Positions 26,288 through 35,378 of a stretch of DNA of 64,000 bases are shown here, piece after piece. Under the pieces are notes generated by a model. It was not told the origin of the DNA and did not search any database. It worked only from the letters and a program-made list of their open reading frames with translations. The DNA lies in NCBI RefSeq assembly GCF_003626575.1, contig NZ_RBDY01000007.1, positions 1-64,000 of the forward strand, given 5' to 3'. The translations under genes and the position numbers were made by a program. Origin of the DNA: Streptomyces radicis. GTDB lineage: Bacteria > Actinomycetota > Actinomycetes > Streptomycetales > Streptomycetaceae. Positions within the stretch are counted from its first letter, which is position 1; each line of letters starts with the position of its first letter.

Positions 26288-27418
26288 ATGCCGACGTCGC
26301 CTGTGCACATCATCGGAGCCGGTCCCGGAGGGCTCGCGACAGCCGCCGTGCTCGGTGAGTACGGCGTTCGCGCCGTGGTGCTCGACAAGGCGAGCGACGT
26401 GGGCGGCTCATGGCGCAACCACTACGACCGGCTGCGGCTGCACACCACGCGCCGCTGGTCCTCGCTCCCCGGGCTGCCGATCCCCCGCTCCGCCGGGCGC
26501 TGGGTGCGGCGCGACGACTATGTGCGCTACCTGGAGGCCTACGCGCGTTACCACCGCGTCGACCTGGCCGCGGGCGTCGAGGTGTCGCGCGTCGACCGCC
26601 CCGGACCCGACGACGAGTGGGTGCTGCACGCCAACGGCGGGCGCAAGCTCCGCGCGTGCGCCGTCGTCGTCGCCACCGGGTACAACCACACGCCCCGCGT
26701 ACCGGATTGGCCGGGGCGCGAGACCTATACCGGCGAGCTCCTGCACGCGGCGCGCTACCGCAACCCCGGCCCCTTCAAGGGGCGCGACGTGCTGGTCGTC
26801 GGCGCCGGGAACAGCGGCGCCGAGATCGCCGCCGACCTCGCGGGCGGCGGCGCGGGCCGCGTCCGGCTGGCCGTCCGCGGCGTTCCGCACATCCTGCGGC
26901 GCTCCACGCTCGGCTGGCCGTCGCAGGCCAGCGCCATCATCTGCCGCAGGCTGCCCGTCCGCCTGGTGGACCGGCTGGCCCGCCCCGTCGAACGGCTCCT
27001 GCCCGACCTCACCGAGCACGGCCTGCCGCGCCCCGGGACCGGCCTCTACTCGCGCGTGCGCGAGGGCGCGATCCCCGTGCTCGACGCGGGTCTGGTGCGG
27101 GCGGTGCGCAGGAAGCAGGTCGAACCCGTGGGCGCGGTCGTGTCGTTCGACGGCGACGCCGTCACGCTCGCGGACGGCGCGGTCATACGCCCCGACACGG
27201 TGATAGCCGCCACCGGCTACCGAAGAGGGCTCGAACCCCTGGTCGCCCACCTCGGCGTGCTCGACGGCCGCGGCCGCCCGCTGGTGCACGGCCGCGAGAC
27301 CCACCCGGCCGCCGCAGGGCTCTACTTCACCGGCTACGCCAACCCCATCAGCGGCAACCTCCGCGAACTCGCCCGCGACGCCCCGAAGATAGCGGCGGCC
27401 ATCGTCCGCGAGCTGTGA
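26288..27418 (+). CDS. FAD-dependent monooxygenase/flavoprotein oxidoreductase
   Basis: A 376-residue two-dinucleotide-binding flavoprotein of the YUCCA/Baeyer-Villiger type. The FAD site is HIIGAGPGGLATAAV at the N-terminus, the NADPH site is VLVVGAGNSGAEIAADL (near 165-181), and ATGYRRGL closes the FAD fold. It would hydroxylate or insert oxygen into an unknown substrate. Two ATGs, 26282 and 26288, are possible. The second is preferred because the -10 hexamer TATCCT (26275-26280) ends 7 nt before it, the leaderless spacing seen in other genes here. Not obviously in an operon. Confidence 0.85.
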   Translation: MPTSPVHIIGAGPGGLATAAVLGEYGVRAVVLDKASDVGGSWRNHYDRLRLHTTRRWSSLPGLPIPRSAGRWVRRDDYVRYLEAYARYHRVDLAAGVEVSRVDRPGPDDEWVLHANGGRKLRACAVVVATGYNHTPRVPDWPGRETYTGELLHAARYRNPGPFKGRDVLVVGAGNSGAEIAADLAGGGAGRVRLAVRGVPHILRRSTLGWPSQASAIICRRLPVRLVDRLARPVERLLPDLTEHGLPRPGTGLYSRVREGAIPVLDAGLVRAVRRKQVEPVGAVVSFDGDAVTLADGAVIRPDTVIAATGYRRGLEPLVAHLGVLDGRGRPLVHGRETHPAAAGLYFTGYANPISGNLRELARDAPKIAAAIVREL

Positions 27419-27454
27419 CGCGGGCGGGGGAGCAGGGCGGGAGAAGAGGGGATG

Positions 27455-27514
27455 CCCCTCCCCGTGGGGGGAGGGGACCCGGTGATCCGCACTCGCCGAG
27501 GACCCGCCTCGGCG
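27455..27514. terminator. Double hairpin between convergent genes
   Basis: Two perfect stems follow each other: CCCCTCCCC-GTGG-GGGGAGGGG (27455-27476) and CGCCGAGG-ACCCG-CCTCGGCG (27494-27514). They lie between the flavoprotein gene and the convergent HATPase gene and can work in both directions. Confidence 0.65.
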
Positions 27515-27606
27515 TCCCCTCGCAACGCATCACCCTGTCCCGGCGGCCCGGCCTCCAACGCGCCGCACGGAACCCTTCCCCAGGGTGATCAAGCGCCCAC
27601 GGCCCG

Positions 27607-28074
27607 TCAAGAGCAGGCCGCCCCGGCCGCGGGCCCGGCGGGAGCGGGCTCGGGAGCGGGCGCGCAGTCCACCTCGCACCACACGCGCTTGCCCTTGCCC
27701 TCCGTCTGCCAGCCCCACCGGTCGGCCAGCACCTCCACCAGCTCGAGGCCACGGCCGCAGGTCTCCTCACCCTCCGCGCGCCGCGGGCGCGGGGCCCGGC
27801 CGTCGCGGTCGACCACTTCGAGGCGGACGGGAACGTTCCTGCCCGGCACCGGGTCGCGGCGCACCGCGAGCCGCAGCACGGCGGGGCGCCCGGTGTGCAC
27901 CACGGCGTTGGTCACCAGCTCGGAGACCAGCAGGATCAGGGTGTCCGTCTGCCCCTCGTCGGGGCGGGCAGGACAGGGCTGCCCGCGCCCCAGCTGCGCC
28001 CGCACCCACCGGCGGGCCCTGCCCACCTCGGCGGGCTCGGGGGCGACCTCCAACTGCTCTTCCAGCTCCTGCAC
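27607..28074 (-). CDS. RsbW-like ATP-binding anti-sigma regulatory protein
   Basis: A 155-residue protein with a GHKL/HATPase_c_2 fold. The N-box is SELVTNAVVHT (about 51-61), the G1 motif is LEVVDRDGRAP and the G2 box is GRGLELVEVLADRWG. Such proteins are kinases that phosphorylate STAS anti-anti-sigma factors and bind sigma factors; streptomycetes have dozens. The C-terminal tail is Ala/Pro-rich. The adjacent STAS gene on the same strand (217 bp upstream) is the likely partner. Confidence 0.85.
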   Translation of the reverse strand: MQELEEQLEVAPEPAEVGRARRWVRAQLGRGQPCPARPDEGQTDTLILLVSELVTNAVVHTGRPAVLRLAVRRDPVPGRNVPVRLEVVDRDGRAPRPRRAEGEETCGRGLELVEVLADRWGWQTEGKGKRVWCEVDCAPAPEPAPAGPAAGAACS

Positions 28075-28222
28075 CGTTCACACGCTCCGAACCGGGCGGA
28101 CAAATCCCCTCACACCGAGGCACAACCCCGGCTCAGCACAGCATGATTGACGGGCGAGTCGGACAACAAGTGCTTCAGGAATATTCCGGCGCAAAGGAGT
28201 AAGCAGAGGGCGGGCTGTGCGA

Positions 28223-28272
28223 CCCGCCTCCGGCGGGCTCGAACAGAAGTGAGGGCGTGCTTACCCACGCCC
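28223..28272. terminator. Hairpins downstream of the STAS gene
   Basis: Two small stems lie within 70 bp of the STAS stop: CCCGCC-TCC-GGCGGG (28223-28237) and GGCGTG-6 nt-CACGCC read on the minus strand (28255-28272). Neither has a T-tail. They would separate the STAS and HATPase transcripts. Confidence 0.35.
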
Positions 28273-28290
28273 ACCAGCGACGTCCACGGC

Positions 28291-28665
28291 TCACGCGGAG
28301 AGCGGCGTGCCCTTCTCGCCCGCCGCGGACGGAAGATCGGGGTAGCAGTCGAACAACCGGCGTACGCCGAGCGCGGCGAGCACACGGTTGACGTGCGAGC
28401 CGTCCTCCGCGCCCCTCGCGGGGAGGATCAGGCGCAGCTCACCGGCGCACGACCGCATCAATCGGCGCGCGGCCACCAGGACGCCCACGCCGCTCGAGTC
28501 ACAGAACAGCACCTCGGACAGGTCGAGGACCAGGCGTCTTCGCCCCTCGGCCACCGCGTCGTGCACATGCTGGCGAACGGTCGGCGAGGTCGCGATGTCC
28601 AACTCGCCGACGACCCGCAGCACGGTCCACTCCCCCCACGGCTCCGATCCCACCTTCAACGCCAC
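28291..28665 (-). CDS. STAS-domain anti-anti-sigma factor
   Basis: A 124-residue STAS protein of the RsbV/BldG kind. VLRVVGELDIATSPTVRQHV is the N-terminal strand-helix, and LVLDLSEVLFCDSSGVGVLV holds the phosphorylatable Ser in the Asp-Ser-Ser turn. When unphosphorylated it would sequester an HATPase anti-sigma factor and release a sigma factor. Start GTG 28665 follows AGGGAG. It is divergent from the ECF sigma gene and upstream of a likely partner kinase. From memory, this gene trio matches S. coelicolor SCO4409-SCO4410 and neighbours. Confidence 0.85.
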   Translation of the reverse strand: MALKVGSEPWGEWTVLRVVGELDIATSPTVRQHVHDAVAEGRRRLVLDLSEVLFCDSSGVGVLVAARRLMRSCAGELRLILPARGAEDGSHVNRVLAALGVRRLFDCYPDLPSAAGEKGTPLSA

Positions 28666-28876
28666 GCGCCCGCGCTCCCTCTCTGTCCTTCGCGCGCCGT
28701 TCGCGCGCCCTCTTTCCTCGGGCCTGCCCAGTTTCGGGCCCGCCACGCGTCCACCTTCCCCCCGTGGACCGTCCCGTTCGCGGGGGCGCGCGTGAACAGC
28801 GCCGCACACTACATTTGACGTACGTGTGGGCCCTGAGGTTGTCGTAGAGCGCGATCGAAGGAGTTGGGGAGACCGG

Positions 28877-29425
28877 ATGGCGCACGAAACGCCCCCGTAC
28901 TGGGACCGCGACATGCGGCAGCGGCTCCACCTCGGCGAGGCGGCCGCGCTCGGGGAGCTGTACGACCGGTTCGCGCCGCTGGCGTTCGGCATCGCCCTGC
29001 GCGTCCTGGCCGACGAGGACGACACGCGGCGCGTCACGCGCGCGGTGTTCAGGCGCATCTGGGAGTCGCCGCTCGACTTCGACCCCGACCGCGGCCCGAT
29101 GCGCTCCTGGATCGCCGCCGAGGCGCACCGGCTTGCCGTCGACCTGCTGCGCCGCAGGGACGGCGGCCCCGACGGCGCCGCCGAGTCCGACGAGCACGTG
29201 CGCGCCGCGTCCACCGCGGCGCGCGCCGACTACATCGTGACGGCCATGCCCGCGCCGCTGCGCGACGCGCTCGAGCTGACCCGGTTCCAGCGGCATGACT
29301 ACCGCAGGACGGCCGAGCGGCTCGGCATCACCGAGGCCGAGGCCAGGCGACGGCTGCGCCTCGGCCTCCAACTCCTGTCCTCCGCGGCCGCCTACCGCGC
29401 GGATCCACCGCGGGAGGGCCCGTGA
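28877..29425 (+). CDS. ECF-type RNA polymerase sigma factor
   Basis: A 182-residue sigma-70-related factor. Region 2 is at about 16-85 (LGELYDRFAPLAFGIALRVLADEDDTRRVTRAVFRRIWE), with the usual -10-binding helix; the sequence is divergent, with VTRAVF where VQEVF is common. Region 4 is at about 125-170 (LELTRFQRHDYRRTAERLGITEAEARRRLRLGL), where HDYRRTAERLGI is the HTH. ATG 28877 follows GGAGTTGGGGAG. Its stop lies 146 bp ahead of the anti-sigma start chosen here. It would be held inactive by the downstream zinc-finger protein. Confidence 0.85.
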   Translation: MAHETPPYWDRDMRQRLHLGEAAALGELYDRFAPLAFGIALRVLADEDDTRRVTRAVFRRIWESPLDFDPDRGPMRSWIAAEAHRLAVDLLRRRDGGPDGAAESDEHVRAASTAARADYIVTAMPAPLRDALELTRFQRHDYRRTAERLGITEAEARRRLRLGLQLLSSAAAYRADPPREGP

Positions 29426-29571
29426 CGACTCCGTCCCAGGGGGACGGCGACCCGAGGTCCACCAGGGCGTCCGAGACCGCGCGCGTGCCCGCGCCCCGTG
29501 GTGCGCGCGGGCGCGTTCCGGCGGAGGATGGGCGTGCGATCACCCCTCGGCAACGGGAGGGCGACCAACCG

Positions 29572-30729
29572 ATGTCACCATCGCTGAGCCCGCGGGAGCA
29601 CCAGGAGCTGATGGCGCTGCTCGGCGCGTGGGCGCTGTCGGCGTGCTCCCGCGAGGAGTCCGAACGCGTCGAGGAGCACCTGGGCGGCTGCGGGTCCTGC
29701 GCGGACGAGGCGCTGCGCCTGCGGGACGCTGCGACGCTGCTCGAGCCGCCGGGCACCCTCGATCTCGCGCCCGAGCTGCGGGTCGCGGTGCTCGACGACT
29801 GCTTCGCGCGCCGCCCCGCGCGCCGGCCCCTGCCCCCGTGGGCGGCGCCGTACGACCAGGAGGCGGCGCGCCTCGACGCGTTGCTGCGGGACATGGTGGA
29901 GGAGGAGTGGCGCACGCCGGTCGGGCTGCGGTGGTTCGACGGCGACGCGTGGCACGGCGGGCCGACCACCGTGGCGGGCGTGATCGGCCATCTGCTGGCC
30001 GTCGACGGCCTGTTGGCCGCGGCCGTCGGGCTGCCCGAGCGCGGGACGCCGCCCGGGGCGCCGCCAGGGGCGGGCCCGGCGGGCGAACGCCTGCGGGCGC
30101 CCGACGTGGACGACTGGCCGCTGTGGCGCGAACAGTCGCGCTCCCTGGTGCGGGCGGCGGCGGAGCTTGGCGGCGCGGCGGGCGAACGGACCGTGCCACG
30201 CGCGGCGTTCGGCGACGAAGGGCGCTTCCCCGGGGGAGAGGGCGCGGAGGTGGCGCTCTCGGACGCGTTCCTCGACCGGGCGTTCACGTGCTGGGTGCAC
30301 GCCAGGGACATCGCGGACGCCGTCGAGTACCCGTACGACCCGCCGGTCGGCGCGCATCTGCGGCTGCTGGTCGACCTCGCGGTGCGGCGGCTGCCCGAGA
30401 GCATCGCGGCGCGGCGCAGAGCGGGGCTCGCGATGTCGTCCGCGCGCCTGACGAGCGTGGGCGCGCCGGTGCGCACGCTCCACCTTGAGGTGGAGGGCGC
30501 GGGCGGCGGTCACTGGTACATCCCCGTGGACTCGCCAGCGGCGGGCGTCTCGGCGGCCGAGGCACCCGAAGGGGACGAGGCGGTGGCCCATGTGACGCTG
30601 GAGGACGAGGAGTTCTGCCAGCTGGCCGCGGGGCGCATCACCCCCGAGGAGGCGGCCTCGGGCATGGAGGGCGACGCGGCCCTGATACACGACGTCCTGT
30701 ACGCGGCGGCGGCCCTGTCACGCCCTTAA
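29572..30729 (+). CDS. Zinc-finger anti-sigma factor fused to a mycothiol-dependent isomerase-like (DinB) domain
   Basis: A 385-residue protein. The N-terminus is an anti-sigma zinc-binding domain with HxxxCxxC (His36, Cys40, Cys43; HLGGCGSC). From about residue 85 there is an MDMPI_N/DinB-like four-helix domain (LDALLRDMVEEEWRTPVGL..., VAGVIGHLLAVDGLL..., CWVHARDIADAVEY), the fold of mycothiol-dependent maleylpyruvate isomerase, and a C-terminal SCP2-like part. There is no membrane helix. ATG 29572 with GGGAGGG upstream gives the normal ZAS N-terminus; a longer GTG start at 29422 overlaps the sigma stop and would add 50 Arg/Pro-rich residues. A thiol-sensing anti-sigma factor is an attractive idea but unproved. 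Confidence 0.8.
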   Translation: MSPSLSPREHQELMALLGAWALSACSREESERVEEHLGGCGSCADEALRLRDAATLLEPPGTLDLAPELRVAVLDDCFARRPARRPLPPWAAPYDQEAARLDALLRDMVEEEWRTPVGLRWFDGDAWHGGPTTVAGVIGHLLAVDGLLAAAVGLPERGTPPGAPPGAGPAGERLRAPDVDDWPLWREQSRSLVRAAAELGGAAGERTVPRAAFGDEGRFPGGEGAEVALSDAFLDRAFTCWVHARDIADAVEYPYDPPVGAHLRLLVDLAVRRLPESIAARRRAGLAMSSARLTSVGAPVRTLHLEVEGAGGGHWYIPVDSPAAGVSAAEAPEGDEAVAHVTLEDEEFCQLAAGRITPEEAASGMEGDAALIHDVLYAAAALSRP

Positions 30730-30892
30730 GGGCTCCCGCCCGGGCACCATTCGGAGGAGCCTCCACGGCGGGGGCCCACACCGAGCACGGCGGCCCCATG
30801 CGCCGGACGCGGTCCGGGCGGGCGCCCCGAGCAACGTTTCGTGACGTCGCACCCACCCCGAGCGTGTTCCGGCGTGGCCCGTCCGGCCAGGA

Positions 30893-31756
30893 CTAATCGA
30901 AGACCACCGTGCGGTGGCCGTTGATCAGGACGCGGTGCTCGCTGTGCCACTTGACCGCGCGGGCCAGCGCCTGGCACTCCACGTCCCTGCCGACCGCGAC
31001 CAGCTGGCGCGGGGTGAGGCCGTGGCCGACGCGTTCCACCTCCTGCTCGATGATCGGGCCCTCGTCCAGCTCGGCCGTCACATAGTGCGCCGTCGCGCCG
31101 ATCACCTTCACGCCCCTGGCGTGCGCCTGGTGGTAGGGGCGCGCGCCCTTGAAGCTCGGGAGGAAGGAGTGGTGGATGTTGATGATGCGGCCCGGCAGCC
31201 GCTTGCACAGGTCGTCGGAGATGACCTGCATGTAGCGGGCGAGGACGACCAGCTCGACGTTCTCGTCCTCGACGATCGCCAGCAGCCGCGCCTCCGCCTC
31301 CGGCTTGGTGTCGGCGGTCACCGGGACGTGGTGGAACGGGATCCCGTAGGACGCGGACAGCTCGGCGAAGTCGGTGTGGTTGGAGACGACGGCGGCGATG
31401 TCGATGGGCAGCGCGCCGGTGCGGGCGCGGAACAGCAGGTCGTTGAGGCAGTGGCCGAACTTGCTGACCATCAGCAGCACGCGCATCTTCGCCCCGGCCG
31501 GCGTGAGCTGCCAGTCCATCTGGAACGTGTCGCCGACGGCCGCGAAGCTGGCGCGCAGCTTCTCGGCGGTGACCGGCTCGACGGGCGAGAAGTGCACCCG
31601 CATGAAGAACAGGCCCGTGTCCCGGTCCCCGAACTGCTGGCTGTCCTCGATGTTGCAGCCGGTCATGAACAGGTAGCTGGACACGGCGTGGACGATGCCG
31701 GGTCTGTCCGGGCAGGACAGTGTCAGTACGTACTCGTCTCGTTGCTCGGCGGTCAT
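30893..31756 (-). CDS. purU: Formyltetrahydrofolate deformylase
   Basis: A 287-residue enzyme that hydrolyses 10-formyl-THF to THF and formate, balancing one-carbon pools and feeding formate to purine synthesis. An N-terminal ACT domain (about 8-85; TLSCPDRPGIVHAVSSYLF) precedes the formyltransferase domain, with NIHHSFLPSFKGARPY (Asn-x-His catalytic site) and ATAHYVTAELDEGPII (catalytic Asp). Length matches PurU (about 280-290). Start ATG 31756 has CAGGCT on its strand ending 7 nt upstream, suggesting leaderless expression. The adjacent conserved hypothetical gene is upstream on the same strand after 22 bp. Confidence 0.95.
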   Translation of the reverse strand: MTAEQRDEYVLTLSCPDRPGIVHAVSSYLFMTGCNIEDSQQFGDRDTGLFFMRVHFSPVEPVTAEKLRASFAAVGDTFQMDWQLTPAGAKMRVLLMVSKFGHCLNDLLFRARTGALPIDIAAVVSNHTDFAELSASYGIPFHHVPVTADTKPEAEARLLAIVEDENVELVVLARYMQVISDDLCKRLPGRIINIHHSFLPSFKGARPYHQAHARGVKVIGATAHYVTAELDEGPIIEQEVERVGHGLTPRQLVAVGRDVECQALARAVKWHSEHRVLINGHRTVVFD

Positions 31757-31778
31757 GGTGCGTAGCCTGGCACAGCCC

Positions 31779-32216
31779 TCAGACCGCGTGCATCGCGGCG
31801 GCCAGTTCGTCGAGGGAAGTAGGGGTCGTGTCGGGGTCGTGGCCGTCCCCGGCGGCCAGCCGCACATGCGCCTCGCGCGCCGCGCGGACGGCCTCGGGCC
31901 AGCCGTGGTGCTGGAGATAGGCGGCGACCGGGGCGTCGGCCCCGACCTGGTGCATGATCCGCAGCACGCGCAGCACGGCCACGTCGACGAGTGCGGCCTC
32001 CTGGCTGTCGCGGAAGACGGTGCCGACGTACTTCTCGGCGGACCAGTTGTCCAGCCATGTGTCCTCGACCAGGCGGTAGACGGCGTCGGTGACGTCGCCG
32101 TAGCCGGGGACGCCGGGCAGCCAGTAGTTCTGGTGGAACGCGGGGTCGGAGAGCATATGCAGCGCCGAGCGCACATGGGCGCGCCAGCGCCACCAGGGCA
32201 TGTCGTTGAGCGGCAT
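31779..32216 (-). CDS. Conserved hypothetical protein (SCO4402 family, from memory)
   Basis: A 145-residue acidic, Trp-rich soluble protein: MPLNDMPWWRWRAHVRSAL, YWLPGVPGYGDVTDAVYRLVEDTWLDNWSAEKYVGTVF in parts, then a helical C-terminus (VAAYLQHHGWPEAVRAAREA). It is very conserved next to purU in streptomycetes as far as I remember, but has no known function. ATG 32216 has GGCAGG just upstream; ATG 32225 would add three residues. It is 22 bp upstream of purU, so the two may be co-transcribed. Confidence 0.75.
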   Translation of the reverse strand: MPLNDMPWWRWRAHVRSALHMLSDPAFHQNYWLPGVPGYGDVTDAVYRLVEDTWLDNWSAEKYVGTVFRDSQEAALVDVAVLRVLRIMHQVGADAPVAAYLQHHGWPEAVRAAREAHVRLAAGDGHDPDTTPTSLDELAAAMHAV

Positions 32217-32275
32217 GCCTGCCATGGTGGGGGAACGGCGGGGGTGTCGGGAAGACCTTTCGGAAGCCTGTGCGG

Positions 32276-33853
32276 TCACAGCTGGGTCGCCGCCCTCTCC
32301 GGCAGGCCGTGCTGGCCCGCCACCGGGTTCCACAACGCGGCCGCCCGCTCCTTCGCCTCGGTCGCGCGCCCGCTCGCGGCGTCGCCCTGGCTCGCGCTCT
32401 CGGTGTGCGCGGCCGAGCCGCCGCGGCAGACGGTCCTGCGGTCGGTCCTCGCCTCGTCGGCCCAGGCCGCGTACAGCTCGTCGGCCTCGGCGGACGCCTG
32501 CCACGCCTCGGTCAGCGCCGTCGCCAGCGCCTCGCCCTCGGGCAGCGCGTCGACGGACAGCTCGTCGAGGCGCGTGACAAGACCGTTGCGCTGCTCGGCG
32601 GCGGCGCGCAGGTCGGTCGCGGCCTGCTTGAGGCGGTCGCAGCTCCTGATGTTCTCGACGGCGCGGATGACCGCGTCGCGGCTGTCGTTGCTGTCGCCGA
32701 GGAGCGCGGAGAGCGCCTCGGCCTGGGCGGCGGCCTCCTCCTCGTCCACCGGGGCCTCCTCGTCGGGGGCGTCCCCGGCCCCGGCGTTCTCCTCGCCCTC
32801 GCTCTCACCCTCGGCCTCGGGCGCGGGGGCGCTGGCGCTGTTCTCGGGGGTGGAGTCGCCCCCGTCGTCGCCGCCACCGCCGCCAAGCAGGGCTCCGGCG
32901 CCGAGGCCGACGACGGCGCAGCCCACGACGACGACGGCGATGAGCAGCGCGGGCGAGCGCCGCCCGCCTCCGCCTCCTCCCCCACTGCCATGGCCCCGGT
33001 GGGAGGAGGGTCCCGGCGGGGGTGGCGCCTGGGGCGTCCTGGCGGCCGCTGACCTGAACAGCCCGTCGAAATCCTGGTGAACGTTCTGGTGAGCGTCCTG
33101 GTGTGGGTCCTGCGGAAGGGAGATCGCGGGCATCGCGCGCGTCTCCTGGATGTCGTCGGGGACCGGGCCCCGGTGGGGCGCCGCGGGGGCGGCGTCGACC
33201 CGGCGCAGCTGGGTGGTGGACTCGGGGTCCCCGGTCACGACGGGCGGGATGAGCTGGGTCGCGCCCTCGCTGTCCATGGCGGGCACGGGCGGGATGAGCT
33301 GGGTGGCGCCCTCGCTGTCCATGGCGGGCACGGGCGGCCCCGCGGGCACGGCGCGTATCCGGGTGGTGGTCTCGACGGGCGCGATCAACTGGGTCGCGGC
33401 CTCGTCGACCGGCATGGGCGGAGTGGGCACGGTCGGCGGGGTGGCCGGTTGCTCAGGGGTGGGGGTCGCGGGCAGGGCGGCGCGGTGGCGTCCCGGGGTG
33501 GCGGCGCCGCGTCTGCGCCGCCCGGTGCCGGGCGGGACAACGGGCTCGGCGCTCGGCGGGGCGGCCGGTGGCGGGCCGGGAGGGAAGGGCGGAGGGGCGG
33601 GCGGGGGCACCTCCCCGGAGAAGGGTGCCTCCCCGGAGAAGGGTGCCTCCCCGGAGAAGGGCGCCTGCCCCGAGAAGTCCGCGGGAGGAGGGGACGCCGG
33701 GGGCGCCGGGGGCGGCGGGGCCGATGGCCCCCACGGCTGCCCCCAGGGCTGGCCCGAGGCGAGCGTCTGGTCCTGGGTGGGCTCGGCCCGTGTGGTCGAC
33801 GGCAGAATCACGCCCTCGCGGGGCTCGTCGTCCTGTCCGTTGTGGCTGGTCAC
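32276..33853 (-). CDS. Pro-rich single-pass membrane protein
   Basis: A 525-residue protein without a recognised domain. The N-terminal cytoplasmic half is Pro-rich with short repeats: APFSGE three times, and a 15-residue unit PAMDSEGATQLIPPV twice. ATQLI/TTQLR motifs recur and look like possible FHA-type phosphothreonine sites. A Gly-rich stretch leads into one membrane helix (ALLIAVVVVGCAVVGLGAGALLGG in parts). An acidic linker and an Ala-rich helical extracytoplasmic domain with two Cys (SCDRLK, TVCRGG) follow. Start GTG 33853 has GAGGAG 6 nt upstream. Its ThrGln repeats and topology suggest a kinase substrate or envelope sensor; this is inference. Confidence 0.75.
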   Translation of the reverse strand: MTSHNGQDDEPREGVILPSTTRAEPTQDQTLASGQPWGQPWGPSAPPPPAPPASPPPADFSGQAPFSGEAPFSGEAPFSGEVPPPAPPPFPPGPPPAAPPSAEPVVPPGTGRRRRGAATPGRHRAALPATPTPEQPATPPTVPTPPMPVDEAATQLIAPVETTTRIRAVPAGPPVPAMDSEGATQLIPPVPAMDSEGATQLIPPVVTGDPESTTQLRRVDAAPAAPHRGPVPDDIQETRAMPAISLPQDPHQDAHQNVHQDFDGLFRSAAARTPQAPPPPGPSSHRGHGSGGGGGGGRRSPALLIAVVVVGCAVVGLGAGALLGGGGGDDGGDSTPENSASAPAPEAEGESEGEENAGAGDAPDEEAPVDEEEAAAQAEALSALLGDSNDSRDAVIRAVENIRSCDRLKQAATDLRAAAEQRNGLVTRLDELSVDALPEGEALATALTEAWQASAEADELYAAWADEARTDRRTVCRGGSAAHTESASQGDAASGRATEAKERAAALWNPVAGQHGLPERAATQL

Positions 33854-33959
33854 GCGGGGCTCCTCGTCCGTCAACGCCTTCGCCGGGCCACGCTACCGGC
33901 TCGGAAGGAGCCTGCGGGCGCCGCCCGTCGGGCGTCAAGTCGGGCAGGTCAGCCGCGAG

Positions 33960-35378
33960 TCAGACCCCCGCCGCCACGGCGCTCCCCTCCCAGCGCGCGG
34001 CGAACTCCCGCACCACGGGCTCGGAACGGTGCGGCTCGAGGCGCGTGGTGAAGTCCTCGAAGTAGTGGGCGCCGCGTCCCGAGCGCAGCCCGTTCAGCAG
34101 CGTGCCCGCCTGCTCCGCCGCGCCGCAGGCCGCCTCGACGTCGCCCTCCTGGAGATGGCCCGTGGCCAGCAGCAGCAGCCCCACCGCGCGGCGCCGCGCC
34201 CTGCCCTCGGGGTGCCAGGACAGCGCCTCGGCCGCGCGCTGCGACGCGGCCCTGCCCTGGCCGAGGTCGCGGTGGCAGTGGGCCAACTCGTCCGCGAGAT
34301 AGGCCGCGTCGAAGTGCGCGATCCACGCGGGCTCCTCGCCCGACCCGGCGCCCGCGCTCTCCATGGCCGCGAGCGCCGCCGAGGCGGCCCTGCGGCAGCT
34401 CTCCCGGTCGCCGAGCTGCGCGTAGCCGCGGGCCTCCGCGGCGAGGAACAGCGCCTCCGCGCGCGGGGTCGCGCGCCCGCGCGAGCCCTCCTGGGCGGCG
34501 CGCGCGAGCTGGATCACCTCGCGGGGGTTGCCCAACTCGGCCGCGAGATGGCTCATTCCGGCCGCCAGGACATAGCCGCCGAAGCCGCGGTCGCCCGCGG
34601 CCTGGGCCAGCCTGAGCGCCTGGATGTAGTAACGCTGGGCGAGCCCGGGCAGGCCGCTGTCCACCGCCATGTACCCGGCGAGCTCGGTCAGCCTGGCCGC
34701 CGCGCCGAACAGCTCGCGGCCCACCGTCTCCCGGTAGGAGCCGCTGAGCAGCCCGGCGACCACGCTGTTGAGGTAGTGGGCGACGACCGGGCGCACATGG
34801 CCCGCGCCCCAGCGCCGGTCGAGGTCGACGAGCGCGGTCGTGGTCGCCAGCACGGCCTCCACGTCGGCGCTGCCCACGCGCGGCCCCGACGACCTGGCCA
34901 CCTCGGCGTCGGCGGGGGTGATCAGCCAGTCGCGGCTCGGCTCGACGAGCGCGGCGGGGGCGACGTGCGAGCCGCCCGCGGCGTAGGGCCCGAGGCCCTC
35001 GCCGCTCTCGCGGCGGGCGACGTCGGAGTGCCACAGCTCGGTGGCCTGCTCGAGGCACTCGCTCAGCCCCGAGGCGAAGTGCAGCCCCACGGACGACGTG
35101 AGCTGGCGCGCGGTGCCCATGCCGATCTCGTCGACGGTCACCGGGCGGCCCAGCTTGCGGCCCAGCGCCTCGGCGATCACGTCGGGCGCGCGGCCCCGCG
35201 GCTGCTGGCCGCGGATCCAACGGGCCACGGACGTCTTGTCGTACCGGAAGTCGAAGCCGCGCTCGGCGGCACACATGTTGACGCGGCGGGCCAGCCCGGC
35301 GTTGGAGCAGCCCGCCTCCCGGATGAGGGACAACAGGCGCTCGTTCGGCTGGCGGGCGATGAGTGGTCTCGCGGTCAT
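33960..35378 (-). CDS. XRE-type regulator with TPR-like helical domain
   Basis: A 472-residue regulator of the actinobacterial XRE-TPR kind (NsdA-like architecture). The N-terminus is an HTH (LLSLIREAGCSNAGLARRVN..., KTSVARWIRGQQPRG, about 14-65). The rest is a long helical repeat domain from about 95 on. Proteins of this build in Streptomyces repress development and antibiotic production, but the closest relative cannot be named here. ATG 35378 has GAGGGAG 7 nt upstream. It is divergent from the primase-polymerase gene across 194 bp. Confidence 0.8.
   Translation of the reverse strand: MTARPLIARQPNERLLSLIREAGCSNAGLARRVNMCAAERGFDFRYDKTSVARWIRGQQPRGRAPDVIAEALGRKLGRPVTVDEIGMGTARQLTSSVGLHFASGLSECLEQATELWHSDVARRESGEGLGPYAAGGSHVAPAALVEPSRDWLITPADAEVARSSGPRVGSADVEAVLATTTALVDLDRRWGAGHVRPVVAHYLNSVVAGLLSGSYRETVGRELFGAAARLTELAGYMAVDSGLPGLAQRYYIQALRLAQAAGDRGFGGYVLAAGMSHLAAELGNPREVIQLARAAQEGSRGRATPRAEALFLAAEARGYAQLGDRESCRRAASAALAAMESAGAGSGEEPAWIAHFDAAYLADELAHCHRDLGQGRAASQRAAEALSWHPEGRARRRAVGLLLLATGHLQEGDVEAACGAAEQAGTLLNGLRSGRGAHYFEDFTTRLEPHRSEPVVREFAARWEGSAVAAGV

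Noticed and set aside
29422..29571. 50-codon extension of the anti-sigma protein from a GTG overlapping the sigma stop
   Set aside because: It is Arg/Pro-rich and unlike the normal start of the family; ATG 29572 has a better ribosome site. The GTGA overlap keeps it possible.
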